DNA of 64,000 nucleotides from Luethyella okanaganae. GTDB lineage: Bacteria > Actinomycetota > Actinomycetes > Actinomycetales > Microbacteriaceae. Shown piece after piece: positions 7,855 to 15,477 of this stretch. Within the stretch, counting starts at the first letter, position 1. Each line of letters begins with the position of its first letter. The translations under genes were made by a program, and so were the position numbers. Location: NCBI RefSeq assembly GCF_042660285.1, contig NZ_JBHSTP010000001.1, positions 682,001 through 746,000 of the forward strand, read 5' to 3'. The notes under the pieces are model-generated. The model searched no databases. It saw nothing but the letters and a program-made list of their open reading frames with translations, and had not been told where the DNA came from.

Positions 7855-8042
7855 CGTCGGCCGGAAACGGAAACACGGATGATCTGACTCGACTCGCGGA
7901 TGAGCTTGCGGCCCGGTATCCCAGCCTGTTGATGGGTTGTACGCCAATGTTGACGAGCGCGAGTTTGCCTGTCGTCGCGAACGTCGCCGACATTGACCGT
8001 TGTCGCTCGGTGGTCGGCCTGCCTGGTGGGGTCACTTTGGCG
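7855..8042 (+). pseudogene. fused remnants: immunity N-terminus and Rhs pre-core segment
   Basis: In one frame DDLTRLADELAARYPSLL resembles the first helix of the immunity-like proteins at 8803 and 10451. It runs into [23 protein letters not shown], which resembles the Rhs segment normally found some tens of residues before the core. The frame then breaks and the core of cassette C starts in another frame. It is a recombination scar rather than a gene. Confidence 0.4.
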
Positions 8043-8803
8043 AAGGCCGGATCGGCACCCTGGCTGCGGATGATGCCGGCTCGGACACGCTGCCCGGCGC
8101 CGCGGATTGGGGTTGGTTGGGCACCCACCGCAAGCTCACCGAGCATGCCGGTTCGATTCATACGATCGAGATGGGTGCCCGCCAGTACGTTCCAGCGTTG
8201 GGCCGGTTCCTGGAAGTCGACCCCGTCGAGGGCGGCGTCACCAACAACTACGACTACCCGAGCGATCCGATCAACCGATTCGACCTGACCGGGATGGCGG
8301 AGGGCGACGAATGGTGGCGAGGCTGGCTCGCAGGTGGCGCGATAGCCGCGGGAATTATCGGTGGTATAGCTTGCGCGGCGAGTGTCGTATGTGGGGTGGT
8401 CGGAGCCGCAGTAATCGGCGTCGCCGCTGGAGCAGCAGCATACGCAGCGCAGGAAGCATTCACACCACGTTGGACCATCGAAGGGCAGTTAGGGGCTGCC
8501 GCGGTTGGTGGGATTGGAGGTGGATTCGGCGGCGTTGTTTCTCGCGTGGCTGGCTCCGTTGCAATGCGATCGGCGACAATTGGCGTCAATAGCTCGCGAT
8601 TCGGAAACTACTCTCTTGGCAAGATTGGCACTCCGCCGAAACCAGGTGGGCTATTCAACAACAACCAAAGGGTGATAAAGATCGGATGGAGTAGAGCGCC
8701 GAGCGGAGCGACAGTCTTTCGACTTTCATCTCGATACATACCCGTTGGGCGGCACGGAGGCAACGGTCATTTTCCACTGTTCCGAGGAGGGCGCTACTAC
8801 TGA
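8043..8803 (+). CDS. Rhs repeat-associated core with C-terminal toxin domain, cassette C (partial)
   Basis: The frame (open from about 8000) gives the actinobacterial Rhs core: [54 protein letters not shown] and DLTG. A variable C-terminal domain of about 165 residues follows: two Gly/Ala-rich hydrophobic stretches (about 8330-8450), then [18 protein letters not shown] and a final PLFRGGRYY. The large N-terminal YD-repeat shell and secretion part are absent, so this is an orphan CT module. TGA 8801-8803 overlaps the immunity ATG. It is the most intact toxin tail here. Confidence 0.68.
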
Positions 8804-9252
8804 TGATGGTCGAGATTCCTGTCGAAGGTCGTTTGCGGGCGTTGGCGGAGGCTGTGCTTCTGGCGTTCCCGGGACGTGTGGAAGCCGAGTCGGTGCCGCC
8901 GTCAGTGCTGGTCGGTGGTCAAGCAGTTCTCTTTCAACCCCATGACTCTGCGGCGTCCACGGCGCTAGTTGAAGAACACCAAGGTGAGTATGTCGTGGTG
9001 ATCGGGGCAGGGACAATTGTTGACACGCGCGACGAGTATGTTCCGGCGGAAGATCGCTTCTACTGGACCATCACGACGGTGCTCGATCTGGGCAGGTTCG
9101 GTGCGGCCCAGTTGTCGCGGCCAGCGTTGTTCGGTCGGCGCCAGGCGATGCCATTCGTTCCGGGGACCTCCGATGAGTTGGAGGAGGCGCTTCGTGAACC
9201 TCGGACGGAACTCATCCGCACCTGGCAGCCTTGGGCGCGAAGCGCCTCGTGA
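8803..9252 (+). CDS. probable immunity protein of cassette C
   Basis: 149 residues. The ATG at 8803 overlaps the toxin stop (TGATG) and a second ATG follows at 8806. GAGGAGG at about 8783-8789 is the ribosome site. The N-terminus EGRLRALAEAVLLAFPGR forms an amphipathic helix also seen at 10451 (DELTRLVERLVVEFPGL). The rest is an acidic soluble alpha/beta protein. Its role is inferred from tight coupling to the toxin tail. Confidence 0.62.
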   Translation: MMVEIPVEGRLRALAEAVLLAFPGRVEAESVPPSVLVGGQAVLFQPHDSAASTALVEEHQGEYVVVIGAGTIVDTRDEYVPAEDRFYWTITTVLDLGRFGAAQLSRPALFGRRQAMPFVPGTSDELEEALREPRTELIRTWQPWARSAS

Positions 9253-9340
9253 GCGATCCGACGAAGCGGAAACGACGGAGGCGGAGGACGTCTTACCCGC
9301 AGGGCGCTTGCAAGAGCCTTCATGTTTACCACGGACGAGG

Positions 9341-9634
9341 ATGGAGGGTCTGGTGAACCTAGGCCGCCCCGAACACCGCGCGATGATCGGCTATTGCCGT
9401 CGCGGCGAGGACGCAGGTACGTACATCCGAGGTCCGGGTCCGGTCTCGATCGGGGACGGTGCGGGCTCCGAACCCGAGGACGAGGTCTTCAGTTGGGTCT
9501 GGGATGTCGAGCCGGTGAACCTAGACGCCGAAGCGGCAGCTGGTCTTCTGTACGACACAGTTGGATTGCTCGAAGCGGAACGAGAATACTGGGAGAAGGG
9601 AGGCTGGTTTGTCCGACAATGGCGGCAGTACTAA
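9341..9634 (+). CDS. hypothetical small acidic protein, possibly a gene remnant
   Basis: About 97 residues ending WEKGGWFVRQWRQY, very acidic and Trp-rich in its second half. ATG 9341 has little upstream signal. GTG 9352 has GGAGGG before it and may be the true start. It lies after immunity C and overlaps the start of the membrane gene at 9609. It could be another immunity gene or its 3' end. The family is not recognised. Confidence 0.4.
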   Translation: MEGLVNLGRPEHRAMIGYCRRGEDAGTYIRGPGPVSIGDGAGSEPEDEVFSWVWDVEPVNLDAEAAAGLLYDTVGLLEAEREYWEKGGWFVRQWRQY

Positions 9635-10295
9635 GCGAGGCATCAAACGTCCCGAGGTGAAGGTGAAGCCGACCTGGGCTAGGTTCCTGAATGTGTCCGG
9701 CTTAGATGCGCCTGTGACAACCATCCTCGGCGCGATCTGTTTGAGTGTCGGTGGCGTCTTGTTCGCTCTGCTCTTGCCGCCGCTCCTTGATCCAGTGGTC
9801 TATTCGGGTCTGCCTGCTCTTTCTGTCGTGGTTTATCTCACGGTGTTGGTGGTGGTGGCTGCAGCGGTCGCCGGGGGGCTGCTCCTGGCGGCGTTCTTCG
9901 CGGTTCATGGCAGGCGGTGGCCGGTGGTTGCGGCGACTTTCACCACCGTGGTCTTCGCAGGTATAGACCTCTTGTACGGTACGACTTGGGAATCAGTGGC
10001 TTCGACCATTGCTGTTGGCGTGGGCGCAGTGTTGTTGTGGTTGCCTCCGTCTCGTGGTTTTGCGCGCGCAACTCGTGAGCGATCGGCGACTCGTTTGCCA
10101 CGTCAGCCACCGCCGTTTGCCAAGTACGGCTACTTATTCGTTGGTCAGGGGGTTCGATCTCTTCAACCCGTGTGTCCGGATGATCGGATTTCGGAATACC
10201 GACAGGTCCCGCTTCTTCCCGGTAACGGCAATGACCAACAACCGATCCGCGAGCGCGACGAGCGAGCTGTCGGGGAGGCTCGGCGTTACTCTTGA
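9609..10295 (+). CDS. hypothetical four-helix membrane protein
   Basis: From TTG 9609, with GGGAGG at about 9597-9602, the frame encodes a basic N-terminus and four membrane helices (starting APVTTILGAICL, SVVVYLTVLVVV, PVVAATFTTVVF and STIAVGVGAVLL). After about residue 150 the sequence turns Arg/Pro/Gln-rich with little protein character, so the true end may be earlier and the tail a read-through into junk. Membrane proteins of this size accompany some polymorphic toxin modules. The function is unknown. Confidence 0.45.
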   Translation: MSDNGGSTKRGIKRPEVKVKPTWARFLNVSGLDAPVTTILGAICLSVGGVLFALLLPPLLDPVVYSGLPALSVVVYLTVLVVVAAAVAGGLLLAAFFAVHGRRWPVVAATFTTVVFAGIDLLYGTTWESVASTIAVGVGAVLLWLPPSRGFARATRERSATRLPRQPPPFAKYGYLFVGQGVRSLQPVCPDDRISEYRQVPLLPGNGNDQQPIRERDERAVGEARRYS

Positions 10296-10450
10296 GACAG
10301 TCTCCTACTGGGACTAAGCGAGTTGAAGCGAGTTGGTGGTATCTTCGCCCGTTGTCGGCGCAAATGTGCGTCCATCGGCGGCAGTCCGTCGCGGTCGTGC
10401 CAGCAGGGCGCTTGTCTGGCAAGAGGAACAGCCCGAGGGAGCAGAGTCAT
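10296..10450. other. gap between membrane protein and immunity-like gene
   Basis: A frame ending at 10317 encodes RNTDRSRFFPVTAMTNN... and could be the tail of another lost toxin. I cannot align it with the other tails. Nothing else is seen. Confidence 0.25.
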
Positions 10451-10882
10451 ATGGATGAGCTGACTCGACTTGTCGAAAGGCTTGTTGTGGAGTTTCCCGG
10501 TCTGATAGACGTATCCTCTCTTGAGTTCGCGGAGTTTCGCGGCTATACGATCGCTCCTAGAACCGAGGGAGGGATGCCGTTAGACCTCTTTTTCGAGAAC
10601 GATTGGGTCCGCGTCGTGTCGGGAACGTACCTGGATCGGGAGTTCTCTTCCGTGTCGGCCGAATCCGGGCAAGGCTTGTGTGACTTCGTACGAGGTGTCG
10701 GTGAATATGGGGCAATCGCATATCGGCGGGGCCTTTTCCAGCCTTTCCCGCTTGTGGTGATGCCACTTACGTCGGAAGTGAAGGTGTCGATTGAGCGGCT
10801 TCGGAGACCATGGGTGCTCAAAGTGTGGACAAGTTGGCGAGCAGAGTCGATCGATCCAGGCACGAATTGGGCCAGCAGATAG
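10451..10882 (+). CDS. probable immunity protein (orphan, cassette with lost toxin)
   Basis: 143 residues from ATG 10451, with a GAGGGAG Shine-Dalgarno about 8 bp upstream. The start DELTRLVERLVVEFPGL parallels the helix of the protein at 8803, suggesting a common family that has diverged elsewhere. No toxin tail with a clear core is found upstream, so it may be an orphan antidote. There is no signal peptide or membrane helix. Confidence 0.52.
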   Translation: MDELTRLVERLVVEFPGLIDVSSLEFAEFRGYTIAPRTEGGMPLDLFFENDWVRVVSGTYLDREFSSVSAESGQGLCDFVRGVGEYGAIAYRRGLFQPFPLVVMPLTSEVKVSIERLRRPWVLKVWTSWRAESIDPGTNWASR

Positions 10883-10987
10883 CTCAGCGGATGCTGAGTA
10901 CTTGGCGAAGGATATGGGAGTAGTCGACATGACATGGAACGCCCAGGCGAGTCGGCTCCGGCATGATGTCGGCGGTGGGGGACTTCG

Positions 10988-11452
10988 ATGACCTCTGATC
11001 AGCCAATGAGGATGTGGGGCAGGTTTGTTGGGTTTGAGCTGCTCGGATCGACGTGCGTGGGGATCGTGTTCTCTTTCGTCGCTGTGACGATCCCTGTCGC
11101 ACGTGAGCGATCGGTGTCGGAGGCGGCGTTCTTCTTGCCATGGGCATTGCTTTTCGGGGGCATCGTGGGATTCATGGTCGGAGCCGTCGCGACGCTTATG
11201 TCATCCATCGGCTGGGTAACGACGCGGGCGGCACCCCTATGGCTGCGGCTGGTGTTGATCGGCACCGGTGGTGCGATCGGAGTCGCGCCGCTGATTCCAC
11301 TCTCTGGCCTCACTCAACTCTCTGGTTCTGTGACGGCGTTTGGCATTGTTCTCTGTGCGTTGGTCGCGGGCTGTCTCACGGTTGGCAATGCGTACTTCGT
11401 CCTACGACGCACCGGTCACCGACGTGTCCGACCGGCCGACTCTCACAGATAG
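10988..11452 (+). CDS. hypothetical four-helix membrane protein
   Basis: 154 residues from ATG 10988. There are four clear membrane segments at about residues 13-34, 48-70, 84-106 and 112-137, and a basic C-terminal tail ([10 protein letters not shown]). It is similar in size and layout to the protein at 9609 but not obviously homologous. It lies between an orphan immunity-like gene and cassette D. I know no family for it. Its location suggests part of the toxin/immunity array. Confidence 0.5.
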   Translation: MTSDQPMRMWGRFVGFELLGSTCVGIVFSFVAVTIPVARERSVSEAAFFLPWALLFGGIVGFMVGAVATLMSSIGWVTTRAAPLWLRLVLIGTGGAIGVAPLIPLSGLTQLSGSVTAFGIVLCALVAGCLTVGNAYFVLRRTGHRRVRPADSHR

Positions 11453-11567
11453 CGTTGTTGGTTGCGCCCGAATGGGTACTGGATCGAGATGTCATCTTGA
11501 GGCGATGCCGTTCGGCGCGTTCGGGACAGCAGGCGAGGTGTCGGTCTCAACTGCGAAGAACTCATTC

Positions 11568-12259
11568 CGCAAGCTCACCGAGCATGCCGGTTCGATTCAT
11601 ACGATTGAGATGGGTGCCCGCCAGTATGTGCCTGCCCTGGGCCGGTTCCTGGAGGTCGACCCTGTCGAGGGCGGCGTCACCAACAACTACGACTACCCGG
11701 GCGACCCGATCAACAAGACCGACCTAGCCGGGTTGTCGGGAGACGGGGGGGGGGGGGGGGTATGGGGCGACCTTCTTGCCGTGGCGGTATCTGTAGCCGC
11801 TGTTGTCGGTACAGCGATGGCCGTGGCGGGGTGCGCGGCGACGGTTGTATGCGCCATTGCGGCCACCGTTGCAATTGGCGTTGCCGCAGGGGTTGCAAAC
11901 TACGCGCTCACTACGCGTTCCGCTGAGTATTCATGGAAGGGTGTGAGGACTGCCGCTGTCGGTGGCGCCGCCACCTCGCTGGTGGGAGGCAGCATACTGC
12001 GAGTCGCTGGTCCCACGCTGGCGGTATCGTCAAGACTTGGTGTAAACAGTGCGCGACTCGGGAACTGGACGTTGGGAACCCGAGGTATTCCCAAGGGTGG
12101 TGGGTCCTGGAACCGGAGTTCGTTCAACACGAAGTTCGGCTGAGGGAATGGGCGCGGGTTTGAGCAGTTGAGGATCTCGTCAAGGTATGTTCCGTTCAAT
12201 CGAGCGAATGGATACGGTCATATTCCATTGCTTTTGGGGCGGAGTTTAAGGAACCTGCG
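11568..12259 (+). pseudogene. Rhs core with C-terminal toxin domain, cassette D (nonsense mutation)
   Basis: DNA identity with cassette C starts abruptly at 11568 (CCGCAAGCTCACC). It covers the Rhs core [17 protein letters not shown] to DLAGLSG. Then comes a run of 16 G (five Gly codons), a hydrophobic Ala/Val/Gly domain like that of [16 protein letters not shown], and KFG followed by TGA at 12141-12143. The same frame continues to RISSRYVP...GHIPLLLGRSL, matching C, where the aligned codon is TGG (Trp). So the tail is complete apart from a Trp-to-stop change. Confidence 0.65.
11745..11760 (+). repeat. poly-G tract (16 G) at the Rhs core/toxin junction
   Basis: Sixteen consecutive G between the conserved core (DLAGLSGD) and the variable toxin domain of cassette D. 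At 16 the frame is open into the toxin. Gain or loss of one base would put the toxin out of frame. A homopolymer this long is exceptional in ordinary coding sequence. Confidence 0.85.
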
Positions 12260-12688
12260 ATGATCAACGTGCCTGAGGAGCGACTTGGAAGATTTCTGTC
12301 GGCGATCACGGAGCGCGGCATTCAACGGTTTGAAGCCGCTCGCGTGATGACGACGCGCATTTCGGGGAATGTCTGCGTTCGGCTTCAGCCGCACCGGACA
12401 GGGTCGGCGACGCTGCTTGTGACGGACACCGGTGTCTCGTGGTACCTGGAGGTGCCCGAAGCGAAGTGGGAATTCGACTCTTCCGACGCGATGGGCTCTG
12501 ACGAGCTAGCCCAGTTTGAATGGGCAGTCGACATCTGTGTCAGTATCGCGCGTTTCGGCATGATCCGTACGCGGCCCAAGTGGTTGCCTTTTGGCCGTGA
12601 GTCGTTCGTGCTGACAGAGGTTTCAGGCATGGAGTCTCACCGAAACGACGGCAAGCGCGAAGTCACGCACTACTGGCCGCCTTGGTGA
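12260..12688 (+). CDS. probable immunity protein of cassette D
   Basis: 142 residues. ATG 12260 overlaps the stop of the read-through toxin frame (CGATGA). It is a soluble protein (MINVPEERLGRFLSAITERG...), Trp-rich, ending HYWPPW. It follows the toxin D tail exactly as the genes at 7387 and 8803 follow theirs. No family is recognised. It appears intact although its toxin is truncated. Confidence 0.6.
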   Translation: MINVPEERLGRFLSAITERGIQRFEAARVMTTRISGNVCVRLQPHRTGSATLLVTDTGVSWYLEVPEAKWEFDSSDAMGSDELAQFEWAVDICVSIARFGMIRTRPKWLPFGRESFVLTEVSGMESHRNDGKREVTHYWPPW

Positions 12689-12973
12689 CGGAGGCGGGAG
12701 CGGATGGTTCGATTCCACGGTGAATGGAAGCCGCGGTCGGCAGGAGTGGGTGGTTGGCCGTGGGTACCTGGTGCACTCGCATCGACACCGTCACACAACG
12801 TAGGTGGGAGCGGAACACCGCTTTTGTATCCTCGTCCGATTCCTTTCGCGTGTCGCCGAGCGAACAGCTCGAAACCAATCGAATCAACGCAGTCCCGCCG
12901 GGCAGAAGGGCGGCGCGACGAACGGAATCGCCGATCTGTCCTGCTTTGCCGCAGCGGCACGTGCCGTCCGCCG
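12689..12973. other. 285 bp without a recognisable gene
   Basis: Several short frames are open on both strands, but none has a credible start, ribosome site or family resemblance. It is the edge between the toxin array and the convergent sigma-factor gene. Confidence 0.4.
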
Positions 12974-13492
12974 CTATGCCATGGGGAGGGAGGTCACTGA
13001 TAGTGCGGCCCTCAGTTGCTGCTTGGCGGATGACAGTCGCGAACGTGCCGTGGATGGGTTGATGCCGAGCAGGGAAGCCGCCTCGTGGGACTTGAACCCG
13101 TCCCAGTACACGAGCCGAACAAGTTCGGCGTCATCTGGTGCGAGTGACTCGATAGCCATACGTATCTCGACGGATGCCTCGTCAGTGGGCACAGACGCGT
13201 TGACATCGTTCATCTCGTCCATCAATCGTTGCACCGCATGCGAGCGGCGCGCGATTGACCTCCGGACGTTCCCAAGAACATTGCGCGCGACCGCGTAGAG
13301 CCACATGCGCGCCTGGATCGGCTCGGTCGGCATCTTCCGCCGGACTTTCCACGCGGTTAGCAGCAACTCGCCGAACGCCTCGGCGGCATCCGCGCCGTTG
13401 ATGAGGCGGCGCTGGAAGTACCGCAAAAGGTCATGCTCGTTGGCGCGAATCGCGTCCTCAAACGGAGAATTCCGATCTTCCCGGCGAGACAT
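12974..13492 (-). CDS. ECF-type RNA polymerase sigma factor
   Basis: 172 residues. Region 2 spans about 15-80 (LLRYFQRRL..ADAAEAFGELLLTAWKVR, MWLYAVARNVL) and region 4 about 110-160 (LVRLVYWDGFKSHEAASLLGINPSTARSRLSSAKQQL), a sigma-70 HTH. It directs RNA polymerase to a small stress-type regulon. Its ATG overlaps the stop of the membrane protein at 13492-14067 (TGATG), so the two are coupled. The order (membrane partner first) is reversed from the usual sigma/anti-sigma layout. Confidence 0.85.
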   Translation of the reverse strand: MSRREDRNSPFEDAIRANEHDLLRYFQRRLINGADAAEAFGELLLTAWKVRRKMPTEPIQARMWLYAVARNVLGNVRRSIARRSHAVQRLMDEMNDVNASVPTDEASVEIRMAIESLAPDDAELVRLVYWDGFKSHEAASLLGINPSTARSRLSSAKQQLRAALSVTSLPMA

Positions 13493-14067
13493 CAGTTGCA
13501 GGCGCTGATCTGTGAGAACAAGCCGATCTGTCTGTCCCCGTCGCCGTTGTTGTAGCCATGCATGGCTAGCTCCCCGAACAGCACCTCCGCTACGGCCCTG
13601 TGTACTGCGAGCTGGTGAACCGTTCCCTTGCTCAGCTTCTCGATGCCTTCCTGCTCCCGCACCCAGGCTTCTGCAGCTCCCGTGTCGAGGCTGGCAATGT
13701 CGATGCCATTGACGATCATCTGCGCATCGCGAGCGGCCTCAGAATCCTCGGGAACTCCATGCAAAACGATTCGGGTGCCTTGGAAGCAGACTGAGCTATC
13801 CGCTTGATAAAAGGAGAAGACGTTGTCAGCGACCCAGCCCCAAGGTGTATCCAGCCCGCTGCTTGCGGCGGCTACCGAAGTACCGCCCAGCGCCAGCGCC
13901 AACGCGGCGATGGCGGCAACCCAAGCCCCAGCTTTGCCACGAGCACGGCTGCGCGCATCGAACAAGATGCGTGCGCGGTGCGATTCCAGGCTGATAGGCG
14001 TCGCGACCTGCGGCGCCGCCTCCCGGAGCATCGCTTCCAGTCGAACCTCATCCATCATTAGCTCCAA
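13492..14067 (-). CDS. membrane protein, possible anti-sigma factor
   Basis: 191 residues: a cytoplasmic part of about 45 residues (EVRLEAMLREAAPQV), one membrane helix (AGAWVAAIAALALALGGTSV), and an extracellular domain of about 125 residues with two Cys (SSVCFQG and the C-terminal ISACN). This topology and coupling to an ECF sigma gene suggest an anti-sigma or sensor role. No zinc-binding HxxxCxxC motif is visible. The start could be M1, M4 or M5. Confidence 0.6.
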   Translation of the reverse strand: MELMMDEVRLEAMLREAAPQVATPISLESHRARILFDARSRARGKAGAWVAAIAALALALGGTSVAAASSGLDTPWGWVADNVFSFYQADSSVCFQGTRIVLHGVPEDSEAARDAQMIVNGIDIASLDTGAAEAWVREQEGIEKLSKGTVHQLAVHRAVAEVLFGELAMHGYNNGDGDRQIGLFSQISACN

Positions 14068-14359
14068 TCCAGCGAACAGCTCTTACTCCACATATGTAGG
14101 CAACGACCGAAACTGTCCAAAATTCAGTATCGTTCCGATCACGGCGGCTTTCAGTGACGTCCGCGAACGAATCTCGTGTTTGTTCCGGCGACAGGGCCCC
14201 CCATGCTTCTGACCGGTGGCGATGCTCATCGAGTCCTGCCACAAAGCGAAGCCGTACAGCGACACCGTCACAGGCTGAGACTGCGGTCACGGCGTGGTTC
14301 AGGCCACTGTCGGGGCTGTCGTCCATCGGATGCGGTGTGCACGGCGGGGGGAGCGGAGC

Positions 14360-15112
14360 CGTACCTGTGGGACGTTTCCCTCGCTCTGGGTACCCGGTGG
14401 TGGGCATGCACCGGTAGTAGCGTCGCTTCGCGGGCGCGGTCTGCGCGCGATGTCTTCCGCTCACCAAGCCCGCGCCACAAACGCCACAGGTAGCGATCGC
14501 TGAGAGCAGGTTGATCGATGACCGTCCTACCCGTCGGTCAGGGGAGGCGAACGTGCCTCTGATCCGGGTCATTTCCTCGGGAGTGATAATTGGTTCCCAG
14601 TTCCCCGCGCCGAGGATTTCCCTTCCTGTAGGGGCATCCCCGGCTTTCCTTGTCAGTTCGTATGCGCGCTGTCCCGAGATTCGTGCTGATACCAGGATCG
14701 ATTTCACTGTGGTGGCATGCCACACCTTCAGCTTGCTGGTGTCCGCTTTGGGTGAGGGGTATCTGAATTCATCGTTCAGCCAGGACGTGATGGACCTGAG
14801 CGACTGACCCGCGAGGAACCTGTCTGCCATCTCCCGAACGATGGCTGCCTCACCGGGGATGAGAACCCCGCCGAGACCGTAGCCAAACTTCGGCGCACCA
14901 TGCCATTCACCGCGCTCAGCCTTCTGCCGATTCGCGCGTCGGATTCGGTCAGCTTTGCGGCCCGACTCATAGGACGCAATCGCAACCAACTGACGAGCCA
15001 TCAGCCGCCCCTCATGCGCGTTGAGATCAAAACCGCCCCCTTTCACCGTGTCGATTCGGATGGGGTGGGACTCCACCAAGTCGATGAGATCCTCAAGCTC
15101 CCAAGTGGAGAA
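14360..15112 (-). pseudogene. large serine recombinase, truncated at both ends
   Basis: On the minus strand the frame carries the second half of the resolvase catalytic domain (LEDLIDLVESH...GRLMARQLVAIASYESGRKADRI), the recombinase domain (VREMADRFLAGQSLRSI...WHATTVKSIL) and a zinc ribbon (ATCGVCGAGL...RYYRC). The N-terminal part with the catalytic Ser is absent and is replaced by antisense cpaF-like DNA from 15111 on. After about 14366 the sequence loses similarity, so the C-terminal coiled-coil is gone too. It is a dead integrase of a former element. Confidence 0.8.
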
Positions 15113-15264
15113 GACCACTCTGCTCAACGCTCTGCTGTCTGGTGCACGGCAGAACGAGCGTATCGTGACCGTCGAGGAGACCTTCGAGCTCGATTTGAGC
15201 GCTCGCGATGTCGTCGCCATGTGGTGCCGGCAGCCGAGTCTGGGGGGACCGGCGAGATCACCCT
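15111..15264 (+). repeat. partial duplicate of cpaF (Walker A to mid domain)
   Basis: About 154 bp are nearly identical to 16099-16253 inside cpaF: from the Lys-Thr-Thr codons of the Walker A loop through ITL. There are a few mismatches and a 1-bp indel, so it cannot be translated intact. It abuts the broken 5' end of the serine recombinase, suggesting cpaF was an insertion or recombination site for that element. Confidence 0.85.
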
Positions 15265-15337
15265 TACCCCGCCGACCCCCGGAATCCCCCATGCATGACG
15301 ACACCTCGCTCACCGTCGGTCCGCGTCAAGGGCGTCC

Positions 15338-15454
15338 TCGAGGAGCGCATCCGCCTCGCTGACGGTCGAGGTCCCCGAGCTTCCGGGCGAGCTGATCGCG
15401 GCAGAGGCGACCTGGTTGGAGAAGGGGCTTGTGGATAACTTCGGCGGGCGGTGA
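15338..15454 (+). pseudogene. possible 3' remnant of the gene formerly upstream of cpaF
   Basis: A frame ending at TGA 15452-15454 encodes LTVEVPELPGELIAAEATW then LEKGLVDNFGGR. It looks like genuine protein and its stop overlaps an in-frame GTG for cpaF at 15451 (GTGA). No start is present. Tad clusters usually have a cpaE/ssd-like gene here. I infer its 5' part was lost when the accessory block formed. Confidence 0.35.
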
Positions 15455-15477
15455 CTGTTTCGGGGCATCATGTCGCC

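Noticed and set aside
10150..10317. Possible fifth toxin tail before the 10451 gene
   Set aside because: It cannot be aligned with tails B, C or D and lacks a Rhs core upstream; kept only as a remark.
6107..15477. CRISPR array or phage structural genes
   Set aside because: No regularly spaced repeats and no capsid, tail or terminase motifs; repeated DNA here is Rhs core and a cpaF fragment.
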